50,724 nt of DNA. Source: Thermodesulfobacteriota bacterium (lineage in GTDB: Bacteria > Desulfobacterota > DSM-4660 > Desulfatiglandales > Desulfatiglandaceae). Below the pieces are notes generated by a model. It saw nothing but the letters and a program-made list of their open reading frames with translations. It was not told where the DNA came from and made no database searches. The stretch covers positions 1-50,724 of the forward strand of contig JANQDY010000114.1 in the NCBI GenBank assembly GCA_028278625.1. Direction: 5' to 3'. Shown piece by piece: positions 7,711 to 15,855 of this stretch (its first letter is position 1; each line of letters starts with the position of its first letter). Made by a program: the position numbers and the translations under genes.

Positions 7711-8493
7711 TCACTTCATGATTTCGTTACATACCAGCAAATGTCCTCCATCCACCACCAAGCTCTGACCGGTAATCCAACTGGCTGCCTCGGATGCAAG
7801 GAAGAGTGCGGCATTGGCGATATCAGACGGTTCTCCCACGCGGCCCAGGGGGATGGAGGCCAGGATGCCCTCCGCCCATTTGGTTCGGGGCAGCTCGCTG
7901 ATGGGAGAGGCGGCGTACCAGGGACAGATGTCGTTGACCCGGATATTGAACGCGGCCAGTTCACAGGCAAACTGCTTGGTCAGCATCATCATGGCCCCCT
8001 TGGAGATGGGATAGGCCCCGGTATTCCTTAAAGGGGCGATTCCGGCCAATCCCGAAATATTGATCATGTTGCCCGATTTTTGTTGAATCATTGTTTCGCC
8101 GACCGCCTGGCAGCATAAGAAATGGGCCTTTAAGTTGACCGACATCACACGATCCCAGTCTTCTTCAGCGGTCTGGTAAAGGGGATCCCGTGTGATAATG
8201 GCCACGCAGTTGACCATGGCGTCGATCCTTCCGAATTCCTGAACAATGGCACTCACCATTGACCGAACTTCCTCCTTTGAACTGGCGTCGACTTCCAGTG
8301 TCAGCGACTTACGCCCCATTGTTTTGATTTCACGGGCCACGGAGAACAGATCGCCGTCTTTCATGTTGATATCGCATAGGGCCAGATCAGCGCCGGCCTC
8401 TGCAAAACGCAGGGCGATTTCCCTGCCGATCCCTTGTTTGGCGCCGATGACGACGGCTGTTTTGTTGCTTAGGGAAAAGACGTCTTTATTCAT
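7711..8493 (-). CDS. Short-chain dehydrogenase/reductase (SDR)
   Basis: 260 residues with a Rossmann fold. The glycine motif is G-A-K-Q-G-I-G, the acidic end of the second strand is A-L-C-D-I (suggesting NAD(H)), the catalytic Ser is in N-I-S-G-L-A-G and the Tyr/Lys pair is in A-Y-P-I-S-K. The C-terminal I-T-G-Q-S-L-V-V-D-G-G is the classical SDR tail. It should oxidise or reduce a hydroxyl/keto group. GGAGGG is five bases upstream of ATG. First gene of the minus-strand catabolic operon; the AT-rich region 8494-8830 upstream probably holds the promoter. Confidence 0.92.
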   Translation of the reverse strand: MNKDVFSLSNKTAVVIGAKQGIGREIALRFAEAGADLALCDINMKDGDLFSVAREIKTMGRKSLTLEVDASSKEEVRSMVSAIVQEFGRIDAMVNCVAIITRDPLYQTAEEDWDRVMSVNLKAHFLCCQAVGETMIQQKSGNMINISGLAGIAPLRNTGAYPISKGAMMMLTKQFACELAAFNIRVNDICPWYAASPISELPRTKWAEGILASIPLGRVGEPSDIANAALFLASEAASWITGQSLVVDGGHLLVCNEIMK

Positions 8494-8997
8494 GTGAACC
8501 CTCCATTTGTGGATTTGCTAAAAATTGGACCCTGTTCATTCAAATAGACCCGAGATGTCCATTTGGGAACAAAACCATGAGAGGCCCTTGTTCCTAAAAG
8601 GCCGCCCTAGGCACAGATCATTATCAAATATTGAAATTAAAAATTCAATAAAAAAATAAAAAAGCAAGTCCCATGGAGAACCGGCGTGGGACAATACACA
8701 TTACAAATGATTGATTTTAATATTTTTAAATATTTTTCATGCGACATAATTTTCATGCAAAAAAATCGAAATTTCAATATTCGATAAATCAGCTGCTTGC
8801 CAAATGGAACATAAATTCAATAAATAATAAATTTGCTTTTCGCATGGTTCCCCGTTGAGCCTGAGCGGGGGCCGCCAAACTCGTTTTGTCTTTGTTATTG
8901 CGGGGGCGTCGTGAAAATCGCTCTTAACGGTTGCATCCCGGGTCTTTCGGAAAATAAAAAGACCCGGAAGCGAAAGAGGAATCCATTATTTGAGGCA
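8494..8997. promoter_or_regulatory. Upstream region of the SDR operon with two inverted repeats
   Basis: 504 bases without a gene. The part near 8600-8830 is strongly AT-rich and contains two inverted repeats: ATTGAA-N8-TTCAAT (8630-8649) and ATCGAA-N9-TTCGAT (8765-8785). Similar AT-rich dyads occur next to the regulator gene and upstream of the BKACE promoter, so they are candidate operators for the neighbouring XRE-cupin regulator. This is inference from sequence similarity only. A plus-strand frame from 8833 is the shadow of the regulator gene. Confidence 0.35.
8938..8967 (-). terminator. Hairpin downstream of the XRE-cupin regulator
   Basis: A perfect 10-bp inverted repeat, CCGGGTCTTT / AAAGACCCGG, with a 10-base loop lies 31 bases past the regulator stop. 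It has no following U-run on the minus strand, so it may act as a transcript end-stabilising or weak terminator structure. Confidence 0.5.
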
Positions 8998-9549
8998 TCA
9001 CAGGGCAGGGGGTTGGTTGACCCAAATGACATGAGTGTCTTCATCGGAATCGTTCCAGAATTCATGGGTCCTTTCCGATTGGAAATAAAAGGTGTCTCCT
9101 TGGGTCAAAGTATGCTCGACCCCGTCCACACTCAGACTGAATACCCCTTTCAGCACATACCCGAATTCTTCTCCTGGGTGAGAGTATTCGCCAACAGAAC
9201 CGCCGCCCGGATGGATAATGGCCAATCTGGCATTAAGACGCTTGATCTCCGGCTGCGGGGGGACCAGGATTTCGATATCGGTTTTGGATTCGGATATACT
9301 CCCCTTGGCCCGATTGTCCGACCGGACCACCACGTCCATTTCGCTATCCTGCTGAAAAAGGTTGATGACCGCCACCCCCAGGCTTTCCACGATGGTTTTC
9401 AGTTTTGAAAAGGACGGGTCGACTTTGCCGTTTTCCACCATGGACAGATAAGAGATGGAACTCCCTGTGATCTCGGCCAGATCTTTCAGGGAAAAGCCTT
9501 TGGATTTTCTGATCTCCCGAAGTCGTTTCCCCATTTGAGTGTTTGTCAT
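8998..9549 (-). CDS. XRE-family transcriptional regulator with C-terminal cupin domain
   Basis: 183 residues. Residues about 8-62 form a Cro/C1-type helix-turn-helix (M-G-K-R-L-R-E-I-R, F-S-L-K-D-L-A, S-I-S-Y-L-S-M-V-E-N-G). Residues about 105-175 form a cupin (H-P-G-E-E-F-G-Y-V-L-K-G, Q-G-D-T-F-Y-F). Proteins with this layout often repress catabolic operons and sense a small ligand in the cupin. The start is the ATG at 9549, with GGAGG ten bases upstream; the frame is open to 9627 without a better site. It is divergent from a BKACE relic and lies next to the SDR operon. A broken second copy of its N-terminus lies near 21.3 kb beside the intact BKACE gene, so it likely controls both loci. Confidence 0.9.
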   Translation of the reverse strand: MTNTQMGKRLREIRKSKGFSLKDLAEITGSSISYLSMVENGKVDPSFSKLKTIVESLGVAVINLFQQDSEMDVVVRSDNRAKGSISESKTDIEILVPPQPEIKRLNARLAIIHPGGGSVGEYSHPGEEFGYVLKGVFSLSVDGVEHTLTQGDTFYFQSERTHEFWNDSDEDTHVIWVNQPPAL

Positions 9550-9568
9550 TGTGGCGTAGCCTCCAAAG

Positions 9569-9593
9569 CAAATTATATGATATTGAAAATTTG
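9569..9593. promoter_or_regulatory. Candidate operator upstream of the XRE-cupin regulator
   Basis: Inverted repeat CAAATT-N13-AATTTG containing ATATTGAA, just upstream of the regulator's ribosome binding site. It resembles the ATTGAA-type dyads in front of the SDR operon. Autoregulation is inferred and not shown. Confidence 0.3.
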
Positions 9594-9783
9594 TTTTTAT
9601 AATACCATAGAAAAAATTATGAGGCAACCAGATTGTATGTTTTCAATTCATCGCCTAATTAAGTTGTGTTTTTTTTGGTTAAAATTATATATTAAGCGAC
9701 GCTGCTTTCCTTTTGTGTAGCTTCATGGGCTTTGCGCTGCCATAGATCACACCAATAAATTTCTGCATCTAATAAAAAAATAG

Positions 9784-9812
9784 TTGACAAACGCCACAAA
9801 ATTTATCATATC
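9784..9812 (+). promoter_or_regulatory. Sigma-70-type promoter of the relic BKACE copy
   Basis: TTGACA (9784-9789), 17-base spacer, then CATATC. It aligns with the promoter at 21575-21603, and the following leader sequence is also similar. It may still fire and read into the MBL-fold gene at 10106. Confidence 0.5.
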
Positions 9813-9870
9813 CTGAAATCAAGCCAGAACACAGGCCGTGGGGGGAAAATGAAAAGGTTGTCGGGGCTAC

Positions 9871-9995
9871 CTTCGAATGCTGACGGGCTGGTGCCGCCAT
9901 CCCATATCCATGTGAGAGATCTCCGGACCGGAAACGCGGATTTCTGGCTGGCGTTCTTTGCCGGAGTTTCGGAACGTATCCGAACATCCGAAATG
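9871..9995 (+). pseudogene. Relic of a BKACE (beta-keto acid cleavage enzyme) gene
   Basis: This segment aligns base by base with 21817-21945 inside the intact BKACE gene, including the region of the H-I-H-V-R metal motif (CATATCCATGTGAGA). The corresponding start codon and first roughly 33 codons are missing, the frame is broken, and the match stops after about 125 bases. The promoter and leader before it also match the intact locus. It is the dead half of a duplicated regulator/BKACE junction. Confidence 0.75.
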
Positions 9996-10105
9996 TGTAC
10001 AATCAATTATGGAAGGAGGTGGTAAAAAAGCGGGAGAGGTGATTTGGCTCATCTTATGAGAGCAAACGACTGGGGTAGTAACTATATATTTTAAAGGACT
10101 TTATT

Positions 10106-10942
10106 ATGAAAACAATGATTGTTGTCATGGCCTCATCTTGTTACGCAGAACCGCCTCCTGGAATGAGACTTTATTGTATGAACGGAGGATTCGTTGATGC
10201 AGATAAAAGTTCTTTCACTGCGGGAAGGGATGTGGGGAAAATAATAAATGTTCCAGTTCCCATGTATCTAATTGATCATCCCAAGGGACTAGTGCTTTTT
10301 GATACCGGAATGAATCCGAAAATCGCCCATGACCCTGAGGCGCATTGGGGTCCAACGGCACAGGCAATTCCACCTCAAATGAAACCATCCGAGGCAGCTG
10401 ATAAACAAGTTCAAGCCCTTGGATATAAACTTGAAGATGTAAAGTTTGTGGCTCTTTCCCACATGCACTTGGATCATGCCGGAGGAATGACACTTTTCCC
10501 GAATGCAACATTCATAGTAAGGAAAACAGAACTGCAAACTGCCTGGTGGCCTGAGCCTTATCAGAGACCTGTATACATCTTGGAAGACTACTTGGCTTCC
10601 AGAGGATATAACTACATGGAGCTTGATGATACCGAAGATTACGATATTTTCGGTGACGGCTCCTTGATTCTTGTAGATACAAAGGGTCATGTGCAAGGGC
10701 ATCAATCGCTCATCGTGAATCTGCCCAAATCAGGTATGATCATATTGGCCGCTGATGCTGCTATTATGATGGAAAATGTTGATGAGCTTGTGCTGCCAGG
10801 TATTGTGTGGAACCCATCACTTGCCCTTGATGCGCTCGAAAAACTTAGGCTAATGAGAGAGAAATATGGCGCTAAGGTATTCACAAGCCATGATCCTGAC
10901 GTCTGGCAAACGATAAAACAGGCTCCAGAGTATTATGATTAG
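10106..10942 (+). CDS. MBL-fold metallo-hydrolase, N-acyl-homoserine-lactonase-like
   Basis: 278 residues. The metallo-beta-lactamase motif H119-x-H121-x-D123-H124 (S-H-M-H-L-D-H-A-G-G) is intact. A later T-K-G-H-V-Q-G-H-Q, A-D-A-A and T-S-H-D supply the other metal ligands. The layout with Y-L-I-D-H-P-K-G-L-V-L-F-D-T-G upstream of the motif is that of the AhlD/AttM lactonase-like group, which opens lactone rings. The true substrate is unknown, and members beside catabolic genes often act on pathway lactones. No convincing signal peptide was seen. AAGGA precedes ATG. First gene of the plus-strand segment between the two repeat copies; its AT-rich codon use differs from the GC-richer catabolic genes around it. 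Confidence 0.87.
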   Translation: MKTMIVVMASSCYAEPPPGMRLYCMNGGFVDADKSSFTAGRDVGKIINVPVPMYLIDHPKGLVLFDTGMNPKIAHDPEAHWGPTAQAIPPQMKPSEAADKQVQALGYKLEDVKFVALSHMHLDHAGGMTLFPNATFIVRKTELQTAWWPEPYQRPVYILEDYLASRGYNYMELDDTEDYDIFGDGSLILVDTKGHVQGHQSLIVNLPKSGMIILAADAAIMMENVDELVLPGIVWNPSLALDALEKLRLMREKYGAKVFTSHDPDVWQTIKQAPEYYD

Positions 10943-11084
10943 TTCAGGTTAATGAACCACTCCACGGCAAGCCACGGGGTATCAGAACCCCTCAAATAAA
11001 TGAAAGTCTTAAATTCAAATGAATTAAAGTAATAGCGAATTCTAAAATATGAATGAAACGCAATTTAAACCGTTGGAGGGTATT

Positions 11085-12245
11085 ATGAAAAGACTGAATA
11101 TTGCACTGTTCCTGTCGTTACTGTCAATAACATTTATGTTCTCTTCTGCAATGGCCGGCCCTCGTGTTGCGATTGTCAAATCAGATAATCATGAACTAGT
11201 AGGAGAGGACTTTTCAATGGCTTTTGATTGGATCCATCCGTATGACTTTGACAAACCTATCGAAACGATACTTGCCAGTTATCCAAAGTGGGGTGCGGAA
11301 AGTGAGGCCGCGATAGAGAAGATGGTTCGTGAAGCTATCAAACTTGCGGGTGATTGGCCGGTGAAGAAGGGGAACACCGTATTCATAAAACCGAACCTGG
11401 TTGTCGATGTCATGAACAGAATAACACAACAGAGAGCGAAACCTGAGCAGCTTCAGGCTACCATCACTGACCCACGGGTAGTGAGGGCAACTGCCATCGT
11501 CGCTCTGGAATCCGGCGCCAGAAAGGTGGTGTTCGGTGATCTTCCTGCTCATGGAGACTCCTATGCCACGGCGAAACATTATGGGTACGAAGCCGTAGCA
11601 CAGGAACTCAATAGAAAGTATCCAGGCAAAGTGGAGCTATTGGACCTCAAAGCCATGCCATATAAGGCTTATAAGGCTGAGAAGACAGACGGACTGGCGC
11701 TAAAAGAATATGCAATGCCTGAGATCTTCGTTGATGCGGACATTCTTATATCGGTGCCGGCCATGAAGACGCACACTATGGCAGGAATGACCGGTGCGTT
11801 GAAGAACATAGGTATCGGAGCGGCTCACCCCAACGTGTACGGACAATATAAAATGGGTATTCCACACCAGAAACTGGCCGAAGTGATTACTGACGTCTGT
11901 AGTATCGCTCAAATTGATTATGTTGTGATGGATGCCATCTGGGCTATGGAGGGTAATGGTCCCGTTGACGGTAGTCCGGTAGCCATGGATATGGTGATTG
12001 CCGGCAAAGATCCGGTTGCTGTTGACTGGGTGGCAACGGAATGTATGGGTTTTAAAGGCGATATGATCGGAACAACCAGAATGGGTCAGAAGTATGGACT
12101 TGGGACCTACCAGGAAATAGAGGTGGTCGGCGTACCCATATTGCAGGCGATGAAGATGTTTTCACCTGTTGAAAGGGGAGCCCGCTTTCCGTCCGTATAT
12201 TCCCATAATGTCGGTTGGGGCGCTGACGCGGTTGCAAAGGATTGA
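11085..12245 (+). CDS. DUF362 domain protein with signal peptide
   Basis: 386 residues. The start at 11085 has GGAGG upstream and begins a Sec-type signal peptide with hydrophobic core and A-M-A cleavage region. The body has the DUF362 pattern: V-A-I-V-K near the start, V-F-I-K-P-N-L, K-T-H-T-M-A-G-M-T-G-A-L-K-N near the middle, and M-D-A-I-W-A-M-E-G-N-G-P later. DUF362 proteins have no generally established reaction; many carry Fe-S ferredoxin domains, but this one has no C-terminal cysteine clusters. Export to the periplasm is predicted. It sits between an MBL hydrolase and a Tat-linked Fe-S/AOR pair, with LarB/LarC downstream. Confidence 0.85.
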   Translation: MKRLNIALFLSLLSITFMFSSAMAGPRVAIVKSDNHELVGEDFSMAFDWIHPYDFDKPIETILASYPKWGAESEAAIEKMVREAIKLAGDWPVKKGNTVFIKPNLVVDVMNRITQQRAKPEQLQATITDPRVVRATAIVALESGARKVVFGDLPAHGDSYATAKHYGYEAVAQELNRKYPGKVELLDLKAMPYKAYKAEKTDGLALKEYAMPEIFVDADILISVPAMKTHTMAGMTGALKNIGIGAAHPNVYGQYKMGIPHQKLAEVITDVCSIAQIDYVVMDAIWAMEGNGPVDGSPVAMDMVIAGKDPVAVDWVATECMGFKGDMIGTTRMGQKYGLGTYQEIEVVGVPILQAMKMFSPVERGARFPSVYSHNVGWGADAVAKD

Positions 12246-12272
12246 TCCCGGAAATCTCTACATGAATATTTG

Positions 12273-12334
12273 GGTTGGGAGGCCGTGAGGTGTGTGTTGA
12301 AATCGTCAAATTGCACCTGGCTGGCCTCCCTACC
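12273..12334 (+). terminator. Large stem-loop after the DUF362 gene
   Basis: GGGAGGCC (12277-12284) pairs with GGCCTCCC (12323-12330), and the flanking GGT/ACC extends the stem. The loop of about 38 bases contains a further GAGGTG/CACCT pairing. It begins about 28 bases after the stop codon. There is no long U-run, so its strength as a terminator is uncertain. Confidence 0.4.
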
Positions 12335-12439
12335 TTAAGGTTTCCTGAAAGGTAATTCCAGAACCGGTGTTGGTTGCTTTTTGGGCAAGTAGAGCAATGG
12401 CACGTTTAGACCTTTTCTTCTTATATAACTGGGGGAAAT

Positions 12440-12847
12440 ATGGGCAAGATGTTTGAGATTCACCGTTCACGTATCTACCGTTTGACCATGATATATCTAA
12501 TGGCAGGTGTAAGCGCAGTTTTTGCCTCTTTATCGGCCGCATCAGAAGATGGGGTTTTTCTGAAGACAAAGTCAAAGCCTCTTTATATGAAAGCGAAAAT
12601 CCAATTCGAGATCAAGGAAGGAGCACTTGATGATGGATCCGAAATCGAGGTATTGCGTTCTGAAAGAAAGAAGGGCAATTATGAGGTAGTCGGTTCCGTC
12701 AATTATGAGACAGGGAAGAAAACCTTTGAATTTGTAGACGAAAAGGTTCAAAAGAACAATTATTACTATGAACTACGGATAAAAGGACGTCAAGTCACAT
12801 CAAAACCGATTCGGGTGAAGGTGCTGCTTTTTCCTCCCGGCACCTGA
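12440..12847 (+). CDS. Small exported protein, fibronectin-III-like fold possible
   Basis: 135 residues, family not recognised. The N-terminus has a positive stretch then a hydrophobic segment (M-I-Y-L-M-A-G-V-S-A-V-F-A-S-L-S-A), read as a signal peptide or membrane anchor. The rest is beta-rich and charged: I-E-V-L-R-S-E, Y-E-V-V-G-S-V, T-F-E-F-V-D-E-K-V, Y-Y-Y-E-L-R-I-K-G. That spacing resembles the strands of a fibronectin type III domain. There are no cysteines in the mature part. GGGGGA precedes the ATG. It lies between the DUF362 and Fe-S genes and may be a periplasmic accessory of either. Confidence 0.55.
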   Translation: MGKMFEIHRSRIYRLTMIYLMAGVSAVFASLSAASEDGVFLKTKSKPLYMKAKIQFEIKEGALDDGSEIEVLRSERKKGNYEVVGSVNYETGKKTFEFVDEKVQKNNYYYELRIKGRQVTSKPIRVKVLLFPPGT

Positions 12848-12994
12848 AATAGAACTTCCGCATTAACTCATGCGTTTTTCTCAGAAATAACTACGAATCG
12901 AAATAGTTGAATCCTAAAGTGCCTTCAGGGTGCCACCATCTGAACACCTTATGTGAATTCGATAGAAAATACATTACATAGTCCGTGGGGAAGA

Positions 12995-13675
12995 ATGACG
13001 ATGACTGACGGCAATAAACTCGATATCAAATTCAGTGAGAACCCAGATTTTTCACACAGGTCAGATACGGGAATAGGCAGACGTACCTTTCTAAAGGCAG
13101 GATTGGGTAAGATCGCATTGATTGCCGCAACGGGCACAATCACGACAAGAAAGGCCTGGGCGGAAACCATTACGCTCCCGGATGGGAAACAGCTAATTTT
13201 GACCAAAGGTGTGGTTGTGGCAGACAAGGGTTTGTGTTCGGGTTGCAGGACTTGTGAGGTGGTCTGCGCCAACGCAAACAGCCAAGGGCGCAATTCGTCC
13301 CAGCTTGCCAGGCTCTTTGTGGATAAGAACTATCTCACCTGTGAGTACACACCTCACACCTGTTACCATTGTTCGGATCCTGTTTGTTTTGAGAATTGTC
13401 CAGAGATGGCTATTTACATAGACAAAGAGCACGATACCTATGCAAGGGTTATTGACTCAAACAAATGTATCGGTTGTGAGACTTGTTTAGAGGCCTGCGA
13501 GGACAGATACGGGATAGCCCGACCAAGATACGACGTTGAAAAGGATATCTGTATCAAATGTCACCTCTGCCATGGTGATCCCAAGTGTGTAGATTTCTGC
13601 CCTCTTGGGGCGTTACGAATCGTGCGCGCAAATACAGGCATTTTAACGGGGCTTCCATTTATCAAGGAAGAATAA
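12995..13675 (+). CDS. Tat-type 4Fe-4S ferredoxin-like electron-transfer subunit, partner of the AOR
   Basis: 226 residues from ATG 12995 (GGGGAAG upstream); the frame is open to a GTG at 12953. A twin-arginine signal G-R-R-T-F-L-K is followed by a hydrophobic stretch and A-W-A. The body has sixteen-plus cysteines in four ferredoxin-type groups: C-S-G-C-R-T-C-E-V-V-C, C-Y-H-C-S-D-P-V-C-F-E-N-C-P, C-I-G-C-E-T-C-L-E-A-C and C-I-K-C-H-L-C ending in C-V-D-F-C-P. About four [4Fe-4S] clusters can be built. It resembles the Fe-S subunits of DMSO-reductase and hydrogenase complexes and those beside AOR-family genes. The AOR gene starts one base after this stop, so translation is probably coupled and the two proteins likely form a complex. 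Confidence 0.85.
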   Translation: MTMTDGNKLDIKFSENPDFSHRSDTGIGRRTFLKAGLGKIALIAATGTITTRKAWAETITLPDGKQLILTKGVVVADKGLCSGCRTCEVVCANANSQGRNSSQLARLFVDKNYLTCEYTPHTCYHCSDPVCFENCPEMAIYIDKEHDTYARVIDSNKCIGCETCLEACEDRYGIARPRYDVEKDICIKCHLCHGDPKCVDFCPLGALRIVRANTGILTGLPFIKEE

Positions 13676-13676
13676 A

Positions 13677-15710
13677 ATGGCAAAAAACTACGGTTGGGCA
13701 GGCAAGATTCTTCGAGTCGACCTTTCCAACGAGAAGTCTTACCGTCAGTCCGCCTTTGACTATGTTCCGGATCACATTGGCGGTCGTGGCATGGCCGCAA
13801 AGATATATTGGGAGGAGGCGTCGCCGGAAGTTGATGCATTCCACCCGGAAAGCAGGTTGGTGTTTGCCACCGGGCCACTACAAGGCACCATGGCTCCCAC
13901 ATCTGGCAGATGTATGATATTGGGGAAGGCGGCCCAAACATACCCGATTGAATCCTATTCGCGCTCCGGTGTCGGTGGACACTGGGCGCCCGAACTGAAA
14001 TGGGCGGGCTATGACGCCCTTGTAATTCATGGAAAGGCTCGAAGACCAGTATATCTATGGATTAGCGACGGCAAGGTAGAATTCAAAGATGCCACAAAAC
14101 TGTGGGGGCAGGATACGTACCGAACCCAGAAAGCCTTGTGGAGTGTACACGGACGAAAGGCTCGAATCATGACCATTGGTCCGGCGGGGGAAAACCTAAG
14201 TCGAATTGGCATCATTTTAACGGATACCGGTGATGCATCCGGCCAATGCGGTTTCGGAGGCGTAATGGGGTCAAAAAATTTAAAGGCCGTGGTTATTCGA
14301 GGTACTGGAGCGGTCAATGTAGCCCACCCTGAAAAGCTGATGAATCTTACAAGCGAAATTCAACAGCTCTTTTCCAGGAAATCATTGGGAAGTGACCCTT
14401 ACAAACCTTCAGAGAAGGACTTCAAATTCAATATCTGGGGTGGAGGTCATCATCGGGGAGGGCTCTCCATGTTTGAAGGGGAACTGAAACGTCTCTGCGA
14501 CGATCCCAAGACACTCTATCATGGCACTCCGGATGGCTGCTATGCGTGTCCCGTTTCATGTCGATCGAGGGTCAGTGGGCCTGATATTACAAACGGAGTG
14601 GCCCTGTGCGCCCAGGCGTTTATGTACATGGAATCGATTCTCCGCGAACCCAAAAAAGGATACAGCAAGGTCACCTGGGAAGCAGCCAAATTGGCCGATC
14701 TCAATGGAATTAATGCCTATGAAGTACAGGCGATCGTTCCTTGGCTGAGCAGCTGTTACAGTGATGGGCTTCTGGACAAAGAAAAAACCGGCCTTCCCCT
14801 GAACGAGATCGGAAGTAAAAAATTCATTCAAGAGTTACTCAGGAAGATGGCTCACCGTGAAGGCATTGGTGACAAGCTCGCAGAAGGGGGACTTCGAGCG
14901 GCCAAATCCTTTGGTGAGGACGCTTTTGCCTTGATGATTGAATACTATACGAGGGCCGGACGCTTTGGTGGCTACAGGGAGCACTGGTCTTGGCTGGGAG
15001 GCTACCCTAATGGCTATGCAGTTCCTCACATAGCCTTGGTCTGGGTCCTTGATACGAGGGATGCTTTCTCGTCCCATGACTTTCTCACTATCCTTTGGGG
15101 GGCCGCGGCTACAATCGGGCAAGGAGAAGTCAACGTTGTCCCTGACGACATCATCGAACTGATCAAGGAACCGATGAAATATGCATACGGTTCCGAGAAG
15201 GCCGCGGAATTCATCGCAAAGGATGGCAAGGATCTGGTCTGGGACTGGAGCCCTCAAGTGGCAAAACTCTACCAACAGAGGACCCTCCTAAAGGACAGTT
15301 ACATCGTGTGTGACAACCTGTTCCCCTTCCTGTTTGACCAGAATAAACCAGATCACGTAGGGGATACAAGCCTGGAAAGCAAGCTTTTTTCAGCTGTCAC
15401 GGGTGAGGAACTAAGTGAGCAGGATTCCTATAGAATCGGAGATAAACTGGTAAATCTGGAAAGGGCAATTGCAGCCCGGGATGGCCGCAACCGGACTGAC
15501 GACATTCTGTACGATCATTACTACGAGACCACGGACAGCGCTGACCGTTTCTACAGCAAAGAATCGTTGGAAAAGGCAAAAGACGCTTTTTTCAATCTCA
15601 TGGGGTGGGATGTAGAAACCGGTGTTCCAACCAGAGAGCGTCTGATGCAGCTCGGGTATACTGAAGTCGCGGATGAACTGGAGAAGAGAGGCTTTTTGAA
15701 AAAATCATAG
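13677..15710 (+). CDS. Aldehyde ferredoxin oxidoreductase family protein (tungsto/molybdo-bispterin)
   Basis: 677 residues. The opening Y-G-W-A-G-K-I-L-R-V-D-L-S and the M-G-S-K-N-L-K-A-V-V-I-R-G motif are hallmarks of the AOR family, whose N-terminal domain holds a bispterin tungsten or molybdenum centre. Cysteines C288-x2-C291-x3-C295 (G-C-Y-A-C-P-V-S-C) and C545 (I-V-C-D-N) match the four ligands of the single [4Fe-4S] cluster. Possible reactions are aldehyde oxidation or acid reduction, or another low-potential oxidation or reduction as in the BamB branch. The substrate cannot be assigned. The protein has no signal peptide, although its Fe-S partner has a Tat signal; co-export as a passenger is possible. 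An ArsP-like permease follows on the same strand. Confidence 0.9.
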   Translation: MAKNYGWAGKILRVDLSNEKSYRQSAFDYVPDHIGGRGMAAKIYWEEASPEVDAFHPESRLVFATGPLQGTMAPTSGRCMILGKAAQTYPIESYSRSGVGGHWAPELKWAGYDALVIHGKARRPVYLWISDGKVEFKDATKLWGQDTYRTQKALWSVHGRKARIMTIGPAGENLSRIGIILTDTGDASGQCGFGGVMGSKNLKAVVIRGTGAVNVAHPEKLMNLTSEIQQLFSRKSLGSDPYKPSEKDFKFNIWGGGHHRGGLSMFEGELKRLCDDPKTLYHGTPDGCYACPVSCRSRVSGPDITNGVALCAQAFMYMESILREPKKGYSKVTWEAAKLADLNGINAYEVQAIVPWLSSCYSDGLLDKEKTGLPLNEIGSKKFIQELLRKMAHREGIGDKLAEGGLRAAKSFGEDAFALMIEYYTRAGRFGGYREHWSWLGGYPNGYAVPHIALVWVLDTRDAFSSHDFLTILWGAAATIGQGEVNVVPDDIIELIKEPMKYAYGSEKAAEFIAKDGKDLVWDWSPQVAKLYQQRTLLKDSYIVCDNLFPFLFDQNKPDHVGDTSLESKLFSAVTGEELSEQDSYRIGDKLVNLERAIAARDGRNRTDDILYDHYYETTDSADRFYSKESLEKAKDAFFNLMGWDVETGVPTRERLMQLGYTEVADELEKRGFLKKS

Positions 15711-15855
15711 ACCATATTCTAACATGAATAAGAAGAACAAGATAGTCACCTTTGTTTTTACAAGTGGAATTAAGTGAGCCGCCCCAGTGGGGATAGAGAT
15801 AATCGAGCACACGATAATATGATGGGAAGCTGTCCATCTGACACAGAGGTCTTTC

